Source: Annona cherimola
Taxonomy: Eukaryota > Streptophyta > Magnoliopsida > Magnoliales > Annonaceae
Direction of reading: 5' to 3'
NCBI GenBank assembly: GCA_030490835.1
Contig: CM059973.1
Span: 53,510,008 to 53,574,007, forward strand
DNA length: 64,000 nt
The translations under genes were made by a program, and so were the position numbers. The notes under the pieces were generated by a model. That model was not told where the DNA came from and ran no database searches. It worked only from the letters and a program-made list of their open reading frames with translations. Below are positions 32,206 to 45,154 of the stretch, in pieces (within the stretch, counting starts at the first letter, position 1; the number at the start of each line of letters is the position of its first letter).

Positions 32206-33611
32206 TGTTGTTTCTGAGTTATTGACTTAACCCAAGAGGAGATGGGTAAATTGGTTAATAAATTTTTTGGCAAACTAAACTTAACCTTGGACTAGTTTAA
32301 TTTCATTGAATAAAACATATGGAACTAGAGAGAGCAAGAAAAGAAATAATCACACATAAGGAACACAAGAATTATAGTGGATTGTGTAACACCATTACTC
32401 CACTCTTCCAAATACACACTCCTTTGTGCCTTGGGTTCTACTATCACAATAGTAATACAACTAGAGTTTGAATTCTCTTCTATATTCTAGCTCTAGGGTC
32501 CTATACAACAATACCACAACTAGTCAGTGAGTTTCACTCAAACCGAACACTACTTGTTGCTGAACTTGGCTTTGATCTCTAACATCAAGCTAAGTAGCCA
32601 AATAAAATAATGAGTTTGTAAAGGAAATGAATCTACACATTTTGAAGATATGTAGGATAGTGAGGCGTAGTAGCAAGCTCTGAGAGATTTGAAGCTCTTA
32701 TAGTATCCTTGAGAGACTTGCTTGAAAATCACTTAATGAAGTCTTTAATGCTTGTAGATGGAAAGATTGAAGCTCACTCAATTCTCTTACTAATCCGTCA
32801 TAACTCCATTTGACGTTTCTTAAATAGATTTGAAGAAAACTTAAACTTTATGGTAGGGTGTGCATTTAGTGTGTTAACATTTAAAAAAATTTATGACTAT
32901 TATGACCCAAGTCACACTTGGAGTTGACTTTGCTTGCGACTTCACTCAAATCACAGGTGAAGTTGACTTGAATATCAAATCTAGTGCTCCAATGCCTTGT
33001 AAGAGAAATCCTTCAAATCTTTATCTTCAAGTTCCACATGGAGTCGATTCAGACTTGGGATTTAACCTAGGTTGAAAATGAAGTCAACTTGGGGTCTCAA
33101 CTTCAGACTTCAAGGTGTAATTGAAGAAAGCTTCAGAAGCCTTATGAAGTCTAAGTCATAATCAAAGTTGAATTTGGTTAGCGACTTCACCCAATCACAT
33201 GCTGAGGTCGACTTGGTGTGCGACTTCAAAGAACATTTATAGTCAGATCGATTTTTGGGTATGCTGATGGTCTCCAAGTAGCAACTGAAGTTGACTTGGA
33301 TATCGACTTCTACTAAGTCGCATGTAAAGTCAAATTTGAGTGCAAATTTGACTGTAGAACTTCCCTTTCTCAAGTTTTCCTTTCTTCAACATATTTGAAT
33401 TCGGTTATGGATTTGAGTTAGATTGTGATTTGATTAAAGTCCATCTTTGAGTCGATTTAACTTTGTAACTTCAACTGCTTGAGCTTGAGATTTGAAAATT
33501 CTAAGTTCTAACTATAACAAAAATTCATTAGTATCCTTTAATTTTTCAAATTGGGTTGTTAGTCATCAAAACTAGGATATTGATTTGTAGTTCGTACTAG
33601 TTCAGTTCACA
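32206..33611 (-). repeat. 5' LTR of the old Sirevirus-like element
   Basis: 1406 bp, TGTTGTTTCTGAGTT...GTTCACA. It pairs with 3274-4677 over the full length but with many substitutions, showing that the insertion is old. Degraded GTCGAC-type palindromes lie at 32910-33480. Confidence 0.92.
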
Positions 33612-35215
33612 CCTATTTTTTAGGGTTATTAGAAATTTTTATCTTGTCTTTCTACATAAAATTAAACATATTAATTTATAATTAACACATCTTAATGTCA
33701 TTTCAAGCATTATATCATGATTTGTGCCCCCCCTTTAATTTCTTTAGTAGTCTAGATGTGCACCCAACACATCTAGTAGCTATATTTCTTTTGTAAACGG
33801 GCTCGAGCTTTACATTCTTCCCTCTTAAAAAGTTTTGTCTCTAAACAGCTTAATTGTTTACAAATAATTGAGAGTATTTTTCTACTTCTTCTGAAAATTC
33901 CCCTCTGGCCTCTCTATTTGAGCACCTACTCCATTGGACTTTTACGTTTTCAATCATTTAATTTCTTGACTTATGCTGCTTGAAAGCTATAATCTTCAGT
34001 GGTCTCTCTTTATAGTTCAAATGATCTCGAATCAAGAGTGATTCAACAATTGGAATATGGCTGGGATCTGCCACATACTTTCGAAGTATTGACAAATAAA
34101 ATACATTATGCACTGCTACAAGAGTTGATAGTAATGTTATTCTGTATGGTAGATTTCCCATTTTTTGAATAATTTGAAACGACCTATATATTTGGGGCTC
34201 AATTTTGCTTTCTTTCTAAACCTAGTAACCCCTTTGATTGGAGAACTTCGACAAATACATGATCCCCACTTGAATATTGAGATAGTTTCCTTTATAATAT
34301 GCATAACTTTCTTACCTGTTTCGAGCAGTTTTTATGTGTTGATGAATCACTTGTGCTTTCTTTGCTATTCTTTGAGATAAATCAGGTGTTAAACTTCTTA
34401 TATCCACTTCACGCAATCTAAAGTTGTTATACACCTTCTTCTATAAAAGGCTTCAAATGGGGCTATTTGAATAATTACCAGATAGCTATTATTATATGCA
34501 AACTCTGTAATCGGTAAGTACTCATCTCATGCTCTTCAAAATACTACTGTGTACATTCTTAACATATCTTCTAAAATTTCGTTGACCGCTTCTGTCTGAC
34601 CATCAATTTATGGATGAAATGCTATACTTAACCTTAATCGTTTACCAAAGGTTTGGTGCAAACTCCTCCAAAACATAGATATAAATGTGGAATCTCTGTC
34701 TAATACGATGGTCCCAAGTACCTTGTTCGGATGCATAATTTCTTTGCAACAAATACAACCCAATCTTTCAATTGCAAAGCTCAATTTTACTAGAAGAAAA
34801 TGTGCCACTTTAGATAATCAATCAATAACTACCTAAATAAAGTTATTTTCACCTTTAGTCCTTGGCAATCCTTATATAAAATTCATGGCAGCATCATCCC
34901 ATTTCCTCTCAGGCATTCCAATGGCTGTAAATTTCTATCTATTTTCTAATAATCCACCTTAGCTCTTTGACAAAGTCAAACATTTTGCATCATATTCTGC
35001 AATTTTCTTCTCTATATTATTCCGCTAATATTCCTGTTTCAGATCTTTATACATTTTGGTATTACCTGGATGCATAGAAAATGGTGAAATTTGATCTTCT
35101 TTTAATAATAAAAATCTTTCACATCCCTTGAATTTGGCACATAGAGGCGACCATTATACCTATGAATTACTTGTTTATCAATAGTATAATCAAGATTTTT
35201 TTCTTTGTAATAAAT
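33612..35215 (-). pseudogene. Chromovirus-type gypsy remnant (LTR start, integrase)
   Basis: Reading leftward on the minus strand: H2C2-region pieces near 35000-35150 (RLYVPN-like), integrase core with VLDRDSTFISMFWRSLHQTFG (34608-34808, quoted in part), integrase C terminus (33958-34161, LSILRKYVADPSHIP), then a purine tract AAGAGGGAAGAATG near 33820 and about 200 bp of LTR beginning TGTAAAGCTCGAG. The old Sirevirus-like element inserted in that LTR. Everything upstream of integrase is lost where the hAT relic starts. Confidence 0.82.
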
Positions 35216-35243
35216 GATTAAGCTAAGATTTAGAATTTAACAC

Positions 35244-36890
35244 TTATACAATATGGAAGTCAAATTTTAAGGTTTGAAAAAAATTATATAAGTGATTACC
35301 TACTATATGCAAATCATGATGAAGTTGATTGTTCCATTGCCAATCAATTATCTTCCAGTATTCTTTGTAGTGCTTACAATTGCTTTGTATGAAGAGCTTT
35401 ACCCTATCCATTGCTTCGTAGATAAATCCCATTGTAAGGCGATCATCGCTTTTAAAGACCCTTAAATTTTTTATCAATGACTCCATTACCTTCATTGTCT
35501 CATTGACCTTTGCCCAATACAAATTATTCCTTATAATTGAATATTTTTGGATGGAAGGTTTGGTTGTAAGCTTTCCATACTTTGATTCAATCCATTGTCT
35601 GCTTGAAATCATTCCCTAAGAGCCCCTTATGTATATATAAGCTTATGGCAATGAAATTTGTGGCAAAGCGAGTAGCTCCTGACCTTAAAAGTTCACGACT
35701 ATTAACAAACTTTTTCATCAAAGAAATAACTCAATTATGATTGTAGATGAATGAAGTTAAAAGTCTTGCCTTATCTACAATGTCAATTATATTCTTCTTT
35801 CACCTAATGACTTCAAGAATAAGATCTATGTAATGAGCTGCATATGGAGACCAAAATATATGTTGCCTTTTTGCCTCTTTGCCGTAAGCATCCTTCCAGC
35901 TGCCTTATAAGATGCTTCATTATCTATAACTATTTGCACAATATTACTTTCACCAATTTCATCAACCATCTTATTTATCATGTTGAAAATATAATCCGTC
36001 GTCTTCACTATTTTAGTTGCATCAACAACTTTGATGAAAATAGTGCCCAAATAGCAATAAACCAAGAAATTAGTAACATTTAACCTGGTTGGGCCAGTCC
36101 ATCCATCACACAAATAGTGTAGCCTCAAGCTGCCCAAATGTTCCTAACATCTTGATTTCTTAACTTCTTTGGTATAGCTTCCAAATATTTACCATCAATC
36201 TCATAAAATAGGGTGCTCTCACCCTACTTGAAGCTTCAACTGCAGCATTAACAAACACTTAAAAAGTTTTTTCAAATTATCAAGAATTGATTTATTCCAT
36301 ATTTGCTTCAACTTCTGTTTTTTTGCTTCGTTCCACTTTTGTAAAAAAAGTTTTTCATCTCCAGTAGGTGCATGTGCCTCAAGAATCTGTTCCTCATTGA
36401 CATCATCATCAACATTGACGACACTTGTTGCTTTGGATCTGCCACTTTGTTTCACTCCATCAAAGTCACAACTCAGATTCTAAATATCTTCTACTTCTAA
36501 ACCTACCTCTGTTGTCTTCACTACTTCCACTGATTTCATGAATTTATCGAGATCTAGTAAATAATTATCTTCGATATTTATCTTCTTAGGCAGTTCATAA
36601 GCTTTCTCTTCTAATTGCCCTCATCTCAACGTCATCACCCTCATCAAAATCCACTGTTCGAAATACTTCATCTCTGCATGATCCAAAGTAGCTCTTTTTC
36701 CTTCTCTCTTGCTGCCTTCTTATCTTTTATGCTTTCCGAGTTAGCTTGTATCAATGTTCTTACTTCATTAGGCACCTGAGGGCAGGGAGCCACATTACCT
36801 TTTTTATGTGCCAAATGTTGCTTCAACCTTGTGATTCCATCACTTTATCCTCTTCTACAAAATTTACATCTTATCTGTTGTCTATTGTCT
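35244..36890 (-). pseudogene. hAT transposase relic (BED finger, DUF659)
   Basis: From right to left: a BED-type finger near 36780-36880 (CKFC..GITRLKQHLAHKKGNVAPCPQVP, in part), acidic/charged linker pieces (36219-36455), and a DUF659-type catalytic segment (35826-36137: LCDGWTGPTRLNVTNFLVYC, VDATKIVKT, ESNIVQIVIDN). Then the YIYEAMDR-type segment (35244-35612: LTMGFIYEAMDRVK, WQWNNQLHHDLHIVG). The C-terminal dimerisation region is missing at the junction with the chromovirus relic. Stops between segments show it is dead. Ends of the transposon were not found. Confidence 0.85.
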
Positions 36891-38772
36891 GCAATCCTTT
36901 CTCCATATTACATCCTTTATTTGTGTTATCTTCACCACCTATAGAAATCTCAAATTTCAATTATTGGCCGAGCACTAAACAGTACAAACACCAAATAGGC
37001 AAAGGGAATCACATGATCATAATTCACAAAATAATCTAAAAAAATTATAATAACAAAATTCATTAGAAATTTCAATTCACAACAACCAAAATTGATAGCG
37101 AAATGTGAACTATAAAGCCAATTTCAACACATAATCTGCGCATACAAATAGAAATTTTTTATACAAAATTTAGAATAAAATATATCTAAAATATAAAAAA
37201 TAAAAATATATCTCAATCTATTGAACCTTCATATTTATTACAAAAACCTAAATTTTAACCAAAAATATTGATTAATTTTTGAAGTGCTAAAATTATTTTT
37301 TTATTTTATAAATTCTATAATATAAAAAATATTAATATACAAAAGTACTCTAAAAATATATTTTCTATTAGAAAAAGCATAAGGTCAATTGTTGCACATA
37401 ATCTGTGCACATGAACAAAATATTTTTAATTTTTAATTTTTGGATTACAAATATATTTAAAAAATAAAAAATAAAAATAAAAATATCAAAATTTCAGATT
37501 TATTAGACCTTCATATTTGTTAAAAAACCTAAAATTTACCTAGAAAAACAAATTACTGATTAATTTTTAAGTGCTTTAATTAATTTTTATTTTATAAATT
37601 CTATAATATAGAAATATATAAAAGCACTCTAAAAATATAACGTCGATTAAGAAAAGTATAAGGCTAATTGTTGCACATAATCTGAGCATGCGGATGGAGT
37701 ATTTTTATTTTTTCTAATTATTTAAATAAAAATAGAATTTTAAAATAAAAAAATAAAAAATAAAAATGCCAAAACTCCAGATCTGGCAAGATTTCATCTT
37801 TTCCTAAACAAATAATAGCCAAATCTAGTGATTTATACCAAGAAGATATGATATTATTATCGATTTAAGTTTTTTCCCAAATTTTTTTAGCATTGTGTAG
37901 ATTTGTAATTGAAACCAAAATATCAGCTTTTCCACCTAGAAACACCTTAAATTTGGTCAAAATCATATCTTTCACCATTTAATGAACCCAAAAATTAAAA
38001 ATAATTTTCGAGGGATTTAAAAGTTGTGTTTACATTTAAGAAAAATGGCAGCATAAAAGAAAAAAAAGTGACTTTTGATCTTGAAAATACCTATTGAAAT
38101 CCACTTGTTGCCATTGCTTCTCTATACTCAGATGTCTAGCAGATCTTGAGTGAATAGGTAGAACAACAACTATTCAACATAGTCATAGGTGTATCAAGTA
38201 CTTGATACAAGTTCGGGTTACCCGTATAGGCCAATATGGGTTTGTATAGGGTCATACAGGAGAAAATGGCCGTTACCCCCCAAACCCTAACCCTAAATTG
38301 ATTAAACCCCAGTATCCAGTGTCGAGTTTATCCGATATGGATCTAATACGCTTATATCAGATTGTTATCGACCAATTTTTAAAACCATGGTTCTCAATAA
38401 ATTGCCAGTGATTCTTGTTTTTGGCTCCTTTTCATAATTTCGTCCACAAAACTATAGCTACACATCAAAATAATCAACCCTAGTAGCATCCACTAGATCT
38501 GGCGATTATTCAAATCCATTTGTGTAGAAATTGTAGCAGTTTTTATTTTTTTTGGCAACCATGAAGTGAGCAGAACCTTTGTGATTTGTATAAGATGTAC
38601 AAAAGACCTTAACAATTCAGTAGCACACATAGCCCTTGCCCCTTTTACCCTTCAATTCTGGTTGTGAAACTTCCAGATCTGGCAGTTTGAATCTGCCTTT
38701 CTCACCATTATAAGATCTTGACCGTCGATTCATGCAAAGAAACCATCGCAAGCCATTCTTCTCGACCAAAAA
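36891..38772. other. AT-rich DNA, no gene
   Basis: Probable 5' noncoding part of the hAT element followed by unassigned DNA. Two related AT-rich blocks (37090-37420 and 37400-37720) share ATATAAAAGnACTCTAAAAATATA and CACATAATCTG words, i.e. an old tandem duplication. Near 38190-38370 there are repeated ATACGG/CCGTAT-like words and one ACCCTAACCCTAAA stretch. No frame of note. Confidence 0.5.
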
Positions 38773-40380
38773 TCTTGGTTACCCAGGCAAATCCAATCAT
38801 GTTTTGATGATTAACAATCAAGTTTTGAATAATAAAGATTACTAACACATTTGGTGAAATGTCTTAAAGTTGGAATGATCAATTATTAAAGCATAACAGA
38901 CCGAGTCTCAAAGAGCCACACAACTTGGGTCAAGTCCACACCCAAGTTGACCTCAAACTGTGACTCAGGTTGAAGGAATACAAATCTTGAAGTGCAAACA
39001 GGTCAAGTCGCAATTTCAAGTTGACTCTGATAGCGACTTAGGCAAAGTCGTTAGCCAAGTAGACTTAGGGGGTTGCATAAACCATCTAAGTGGAAGTTGA
39101 ATGTGTGAAGTCAATAGCCAAGTTGACTCCACCCTGCAACTTGAGTCAATTCAAAGGCGAAGTTGACTCAAGACTCTGACCTGCGTCTATGAAGAACTAA
39201 GCAATAGTTCAAGTGCTAAGTACTAGATGTCAAGTCGTACATCCAAGTCGACTCCGTCATGCAACTTGAATAAAGTCCAAGATCAAGTCAACTTTGAGAA
39301 AGGACTTGGAAGAATGAAAACAAAGAAGCTTTAGTTAAGGAGTTTCAAATTTCAAGTGAGAAGTGAAGTCGCATAGCAAGGTCGACTTCACTAGCGACTT
39401 AGGCAAAGTTCCATAGCCAAGTCGACTTCAGGGTTGCATAAACCACCTGATTAAACGTTGAGCATGTGATGTCACACTCGAAGTCGACTCCACATGCGAC
39501 TTAGTCAAGTTGAAGACCAAGTCGACTCAAAATAAAACTCCAGGAACACTGCATATGAAAGAAAGACTTAAGAAGTTGGAAAGCCCTGATCGAAGTCGCA
39601 CCCCAAGTTGACTCTGGAATGCGACTTGGGTGAAGTACCAGCCAAAGTAGACTCCGCCTGCAAGTTGTACTATAATGGTTGAAAAAATTCAAACTTTGGC
39701 ACATTTAATGTGCACCACCTACCTCGTAACTTTCGAATTTACTCTTCAATTACTTTAGATTCGTCAAATGAAAGTGAAGAGAGTTAGCTAGATCATTGAT
39801 TAAGCTTTCACATTCTATTTTATAAGTATTCAAGTGATCTTTTAAGTGCTTTATAAGAAGAACCATACTATTCATTGCAAGTGTTGAAATTCTTCCATTA
39901 ACCTTAAGCCCTACAAATTATTCTTCGTGCTGAAACTTTCCCTACATAATTTGGAAAGTGTGGAATCTTCCTTTAATCTATTCCTGTGTAATTCTACTTA
40001 GCTTGGTGTTGGAGACCAAAGTCAAGTAAAGACAAGTAGTGTGTAGTTGGAGTGTAACACCGCCTACTTGTGTGATCTTTGTAAAGACCCCCTAGAGCTA
40101 GAATCTAAAAGAGAGCAATGACTCTAATTGTAGTATTATTGATATAGTGGACCCTAAGACACAAAGGTGTACTTGTGGAAGAGTGGAGTAGGGAAAGTTG
40201 TCCTGAACCACTATAATTTCATGTGTCTGATATTATTGCCCTGCTTATACTCCCATTCTCCACATTTTCATTCAAGAGGACTTGATTCACAAGGAGTTAA
40301 AATTAATACATCGAAAGAAATTCAAAAAAGCCTAATTCACCCCTCCCTTCTTGGGTTTTGTCATAAACTCGGGACCAATA
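38773..40380 (+). mobile_element. Probable solo LTR, Sirevirus-like, plus strand
   Basis: About 1.6 kb matching the reverse complement of the other Sirevirus-type LTRs. It starts with a TGATTAACAATCAA stretch, has many GTCGAC/AAGTCGCA words at 39000-39670, a TTGGTGTTGGAGACCAA stretch near 40010, and ends AACTCGGGACCAATA. No primer site or gag follows, so it is solo or truncated. I see no clean target duplication; the terminal dinucleotides are altered. Confidence 0.8.
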
Positions 40381-41048
40381 GTAACCCTCTCAATTTTAAA
40401 GATTTTTATTCTTGATGAAAAGTCTAATTCATTCATTGTATTTAACATTATTTGTTTATTTAGAGGGCAATGTTTCAATCTGATCAAGTACGTTTATGGG
40501 TCACATTTATTGAAAGATATATATTAAATTATGAAAAACGCTTAGCTTCATTAAAACATGCATTAGAATGTAATAATATTTTATAAAATATTTATCCATG
40601 CAGAAATAATATTTTAGACGATTTAGATGTTGAAAATACTACTTTAAAGTGATATTTAACATTAAATTATTTTATTATGTTGATTTTATATAGGGCTTAG
40701 GCACAATGATGTTAAGCACAATAGATGAAGTAGATTTTTTATCAATCATAAAGATATTAAAAAAAGAGGGAGTCATATAGAAGAAGAGTTTCATAGAAGT
40801 GAGAACATTTAAATTAACATTATAAATGTTAAATACATAGAAAAATTTTAATCTAGGAAAATTGCATCTAAATCTTATACTAAATTAATATTTCCTATAT
40901 GAACATTTTTAAAAATAATTAGTAAAAAATTATACCACTATATTTATCATTAAAAAATTGTAAACTATAAATTTCATTAGATGATCTATCAATTCAATAT
41001 AATGAATTATATTTTTGTATGAACATAAAATATATTCCACAATTTTAT

Positions 41049-41099
<51 letters not shown>

Positions 41100-41328
41100 C
41101 ACAAAACTTACGTATACAAACATATTGACAATTTTTAACTACTGTTCTTACAATGTACAATCACCACAATGCCCTTGTCGCAATTTCTCTCTTTAACTTA
41201 AGGCTTTCTCATGAACTGGGCCTCTTCGAAATATGGCTCCACGGACACCTATCTTTAAAATTGCATATTTTCGCTGCAAGGCTTTTGTTTGGAAGCAAAA
41301 TGGAGGCATACGCTATTTTAATGTTTTA
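40381..41328. other. AT-rich DNA, no gene
   Basis: No coding region. An AT dinucleotide repeat of about 23 units fills 41052-41097. Confidence 0.6.
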
Positions 41329-41346
41329 CACTACAGGAAAAATATG
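41329..41346 (+). repeat. Possible CACTA transposon end
   Basis: CACTACAGGAAAAATATG resembles the CACTACAAGAAAAA terminus of plant CACTA (En/Spm) transposons. No matching opposite end and no 3-bp duplication was found, so it may be a relic or chance. Confidence 0.35.
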
Positions 41347-42547
41347 TATATGCGGTCGTTTTTATATACAAAAATTATCTAGTAAAATTTAGTCACATAT
41401 GGGAAAATTTTATCTTGAAAAATTTTCTCCATATATTAATTTTTAGCACAATTATTATTATTATTATAATATACTGCAATTTTAATTACTGCAAAAATAA
41501 TTATTCTCAATAAATAATTCAAAATAGGCCTTGGTCAGGTTCCAATATAAGATACTATAGGTGTATCCTAGATAATTTAGAATAACGCAGTTATCCCAAA
41601 AAAATGTTAAGTGGCTGTGTATTTTACGTCCTTCTCGGGTGGAGCATCCAACAAGCCCATGTCCATGACATCCAGGAGCGACAACTTAAACGATCAATGC
41701 AAATGATGCCATGGAAAATTCTCGGCTTCTACTAAAATGATCCTGCTTGCATGCTATATAAAAAGAAAAAAAAGCTAGCTTGCTACCTACCTAATTTATC
41801 CATTTTAGGTTTTGTAGGCTAGTTTCACCCACTCGCCTCTATAAAAGAAAAAAGACACGAGATTTTCAACTGCTCATTAGGAGTTACCCACAGCTTCTTT
41901 TCCCTGAATGACCATGAATTTCCATTCTGGGTGTATTGCAACACACCATTCAGAGGACAATTTGAAACAAAAACTGCATCCTTTTTCTGTTTCTCAGCTT
42001 TTCAGTTATCGAAAGTGAAGAAACTATGACACACGCACCCTCCCACCAACCTCATTAGGTGGTGCGAAAATCACCACAGATCATCATATAGATAGTTCTC
42101 TCAAGTTAAATATCGAAAAGTGTATTCTACATCTGTATGGCTAGTCCTCAAGGCATGGATGAGAGGTCAAGGTAGTTTCAGGATTGCAACAATCTTAAGG
42201 GCTTCTTTGGGATCCATACAAAATGAAAATTTGACAGCAATGGTAAAGGAGATAAGCAAAAACTTGCTGCTGTAATTGTTGCTAATGGTGTGCAATTGCC
42301 CAATCTAAACATGTTGACTTTCGTGACGTAATAACTTTTGTTTATATTACATGTTAAATGTACTATTATCTTGTTGACGATCTAATTCCATAGATTGACT
42401 ATTTAATATGATAGTTAGATTTAGTTCAAAAAGATATGATGGTTAGATTGGCCGATGTGGATAATTGATTTATCATCTTTAACATAAAAGATAAACTATT
42501 TTAAATCAACCTAAATTAGAAATGAAATCTAAATTGATTAATTAATT
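41347..42547. other. Unassigned, no gene recognised
   Basis: AT-rich with a less AT-rich block at 41590-42300. Short frames exist but none resembles a protein I know. A TATAAAA-type word occurs at about 41757. Confidence 0.4.
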
Positions 42548-42735
42548 GTGTTTAGCTAAAATATAAACTTCTTAAATCAGACTTTTCAATTTAAAACTTT
42601 TCACTCTCCATAACTACCCTATTTTTTAATTATTTATTCACATTTTTCTACATAACTACCATACTTTTTAATTATTTCTACATAATCACCAATATAACTA
42701 ACCTATCTATTTTAACTCTACTTTCTTCATTCCTT
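42548..42735 (-). repeat. MITE fragment, same family as 61897-62177
   Basis: Shares, in inverted orientation, about 180 bp with 61990-62177, including AAAACTTTTCACTCTCCA, TAACTACCCTA and TTTTTAATTATTT words in the same order. One end and most of the other half are missing. Confidence 0.65.
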
Positions 42736-43829
42736 CTTTCTCCGCATGACCCTAGCTCTCTACCCCATGAAAAATTTCTTAAAAAGTGCTTAACTTCATG
42801 CCATTTTGCATGAATAAAGCTTCTTGAATCAAGCAAAAAGTTTGGAGCTTTGAAGATTTTGGACAATTTTAGAGAAAATTGAATTTGCAGCAAATAGGTT
42901 GACTTCTTTTGAAAGAAATGATGAATTTGGGTTGCAAATGATGTGTTTTGTCAATTATTTGCGATGGACATCATATTTAATTTCATGATTTGAGTTGATT
43001 TTGATTTTATAAAACTCATGTAGAAATTATTGAGAGGTTAGAATTTCGGAGTTTTGGTGAAAAACTATGTAAATGACAGATTAGGTATTAGTAGAAGTAC
43101 TTTTTCATGAGATTATCATGTACTGGATGGAATCCTAAGAATTTAGTTTAAGATGGGTATAATTTCCATATAATACCTATGATGTGTTTGATGAAATGGC
43201 TAAGTGAGGCTAAAGGTGAGAAAATGAGGTCAAATGGGTGTGTACGACCTTTGTGATGTAAACGATGTGTTGCAAATGCTTGGGGACATATAGGATGTGA
43301 ATTATTTGATACGAAATTTGTGGTGGACTTGATGTGTATAAGGTATATGATTTCAAAGGGATTTGAACTTGTGCTTGAGGATGTTATTGGAATTATGTAA
43401 TTCCTATGTTGAGATAGTAATGGAGGCTTGGTTTGGATAAATGAACGAGAGGCTAATGGATGAGCGATCAATGGGCTAGGTTTGCATGTTTGAATAGATT
43501 TAGGGTTGGCTTGATGTTGTATTTTGCAAGTCACGTATTGATTTGATTTGATTTGGGGCTAGACCATCTGGTAGTAATTTAATTATTTATTTTGACATGA
43601 TTTTGTGAAACGAAGTGATAATGATTTAGAAATAAGAATGAGGCATGACTTAATGTGGGCATGATTCATATGGCATGTGTGATTCGTATGCATAGTTTGC
43701 ATAGGGTATTTATAGCTCTTAATTGACATGAAGACAGTGCTGTTTATAGTCCTTGATTGACATGAGGATAAGGTTGTTCATGGCTCTTTATTGACATGGT
43801 CTCTTGAAAAGATTGCTGCTTTTTATACT
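42736..43829. other. Unassigned repeat-like DNA
   Basis: No gene. The texture (AT-rich, gradual ATG/TGA-rich prose with a short tandem repeat at its right end) resembles the inside of a gypsy LTR in plus orientation, but I cannot match it to another sequence here. A 128-codon minus-strand frame at 43148-43534 has no recognisable domain. Confidence 0.4.
43709..43799. repeat. 34-bp tandem repeat, 2.7 copies
   Basis: Units at 43709-43742, 43743-43776 and 43777-43799 share TTTATAGnnCTTnATTGACATG. Confidence 0.7.
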
Positions 43830-44115
43830 TATAAACTCTTCTCCTAAAAGAACGTTCAATCTCTAGGTCAGCAGCAAAGAGTTTTTCATCTAGTTAATTT
43901 GTAAAGCTTCGAGTATGTGGGTGCATACAAGAATTAACTAGCTAGTTCAGAAAAGATAAAACAAATAAGGACGAAATATGGAAAAAAAGAGGATAGATAG
44001 AGACAAGAGAAAGAAAGTAGAAAGAGAAAAGGAATAGATAGAAAGAAAGCAACAGAGAATAGAAAAGAAAAGAACGAAGAAATTATTTAAAACTAAAATT
44101 TAAAGTAACGCCGAA

Positions 44116-44138
44116 TTCCCTAACAACAGCGCCAAAAT
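44116..44138 (-). promoter_or_regulatory. Athila-type primer-binding site
   Basis: Minus strand TTTTGGCGCTGTTGTTAGGG, 3 bases after the LTR end at 44142. It is a diverged relative of the site at 6380-6397. About 270 bp of leader-like, A/G-rich DNA follows to the left (43830-44115). Confidence 0.75.
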
Positions 44139-45154
44139 ACTTGTTTGCAATCTCACCGCAAGTGAACGGGTCTTAGATTGTAGTATATAAATTATCGATC
44201 ATCAGGGAATTCGAGACCGTAAACTTTGCTTTTAAATGCTTTCATGTTAATTATAACGAGAATAAAGTAAATAAAATGAAATAAAAAGTGGCAAAGTGGG
44301 AAGAGAAAAAATTTAAAACTAGAATGAGTAGTAGAAAACAAGTATGCGAGTACCTAGGGTCTAGGGTTTCACATGTGTCTTTTGCAATGGGTAGTGGTAT
44401 AATTATTTAATCCGGATATTGTTTGTTAAAAGAGAATAAACTCTAATTTATCCTTACACCTTCTCTTGAAACCTCCAGGGTGTAACATAATTTTCTTAAC
44501 CACATATTTTCATGAGATTAAGTTAATTAGAATCCATTAAGTTCTGTGGCTTGTTCATGGAATTCTTTAAGGTCATCACACCTATTCTCATGGTCTTAGA
44601 TTTTCAGGTTTAATATCTTGATTATCGTATACGAGATTTTCACCTTTCGGCTCCATCATCTAATATATGGAATCATGCTAAAGTATGGGCCAATATATAA
44701 AGAAAGCATTAAAATCACAAGATATTAAATTTACAACAATATCCATCATAAATAAATTAAAACCACACACCATGCTACATGTTTAACCCTAGATTTAGGG
44801 CTTAGCTGAGCATGTTTACGTTCAAAATAAAATTAAAATTTAAAACCATCTTAAACAAGGTAATTAAAATTAAAAAGAAAAAGAGAAAGAAAAGCTTATT
44901 GGTTGGAAGTTTCGATGGATCGTCGGCCGCTCCACGCAACTTGCCGGTCCGCTTTTTGTCCATGCTCTCTACCACTTAGAATTTGCTATGAAATTCCCTG
45001 TATAATTTTCCTCAAATTTCTGCTCTCTCCTCCTCCCTTCTCAAAGTTGCTCGCCAACCCTTTTATAATATTGCGCAAAAGCCAAATTTGCGTTGACTAA
45101 GCATAACGCAATGTACTTGTTTGCGGACTGCATGTTTCAGCTATTGGACGTTGC

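Larger units (their letters stand above)
3274..33611 (-). mobile_element. Old Sirevirus-like Ty1/copia element, hosting nested insertions
   Basis: Two diverged LTRs (3274-4677 and 32206-33611, about 1405 bp each) start with TGTTG and bracket decayed minus-strand gag, protease-integrase, RT-RNase H and third-ORF sequences in the copia order. A TGGTATCAAAGC primer site lies beside the right LTR, so transcription ran right to left. The flanks are CCTAG and CCTAT, an imperfect 5-bp target duplication. The internal region is interrupted by an Athila-type element (4719-23606) and a solo LTR (29966-31307). Without them the element is about 10 kb. Stops and indels throughout show it is dead. Confidence 0.92.

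Noticed and set aside
38281..38297. Interstitial telomere repeat
   Set aside because: Only about two CCCTAAA-like units; too short to mean anything.
41329..41346. A full CACTA transposon
   Set aside because: Only one terminus-like word; no partner end, duplication or transposase.
43148..43534. 128-aa minus-strand frame as a gene
   Set aside because: No domain, Ser/His/Ile-rich composition, in repeat-like DNA.
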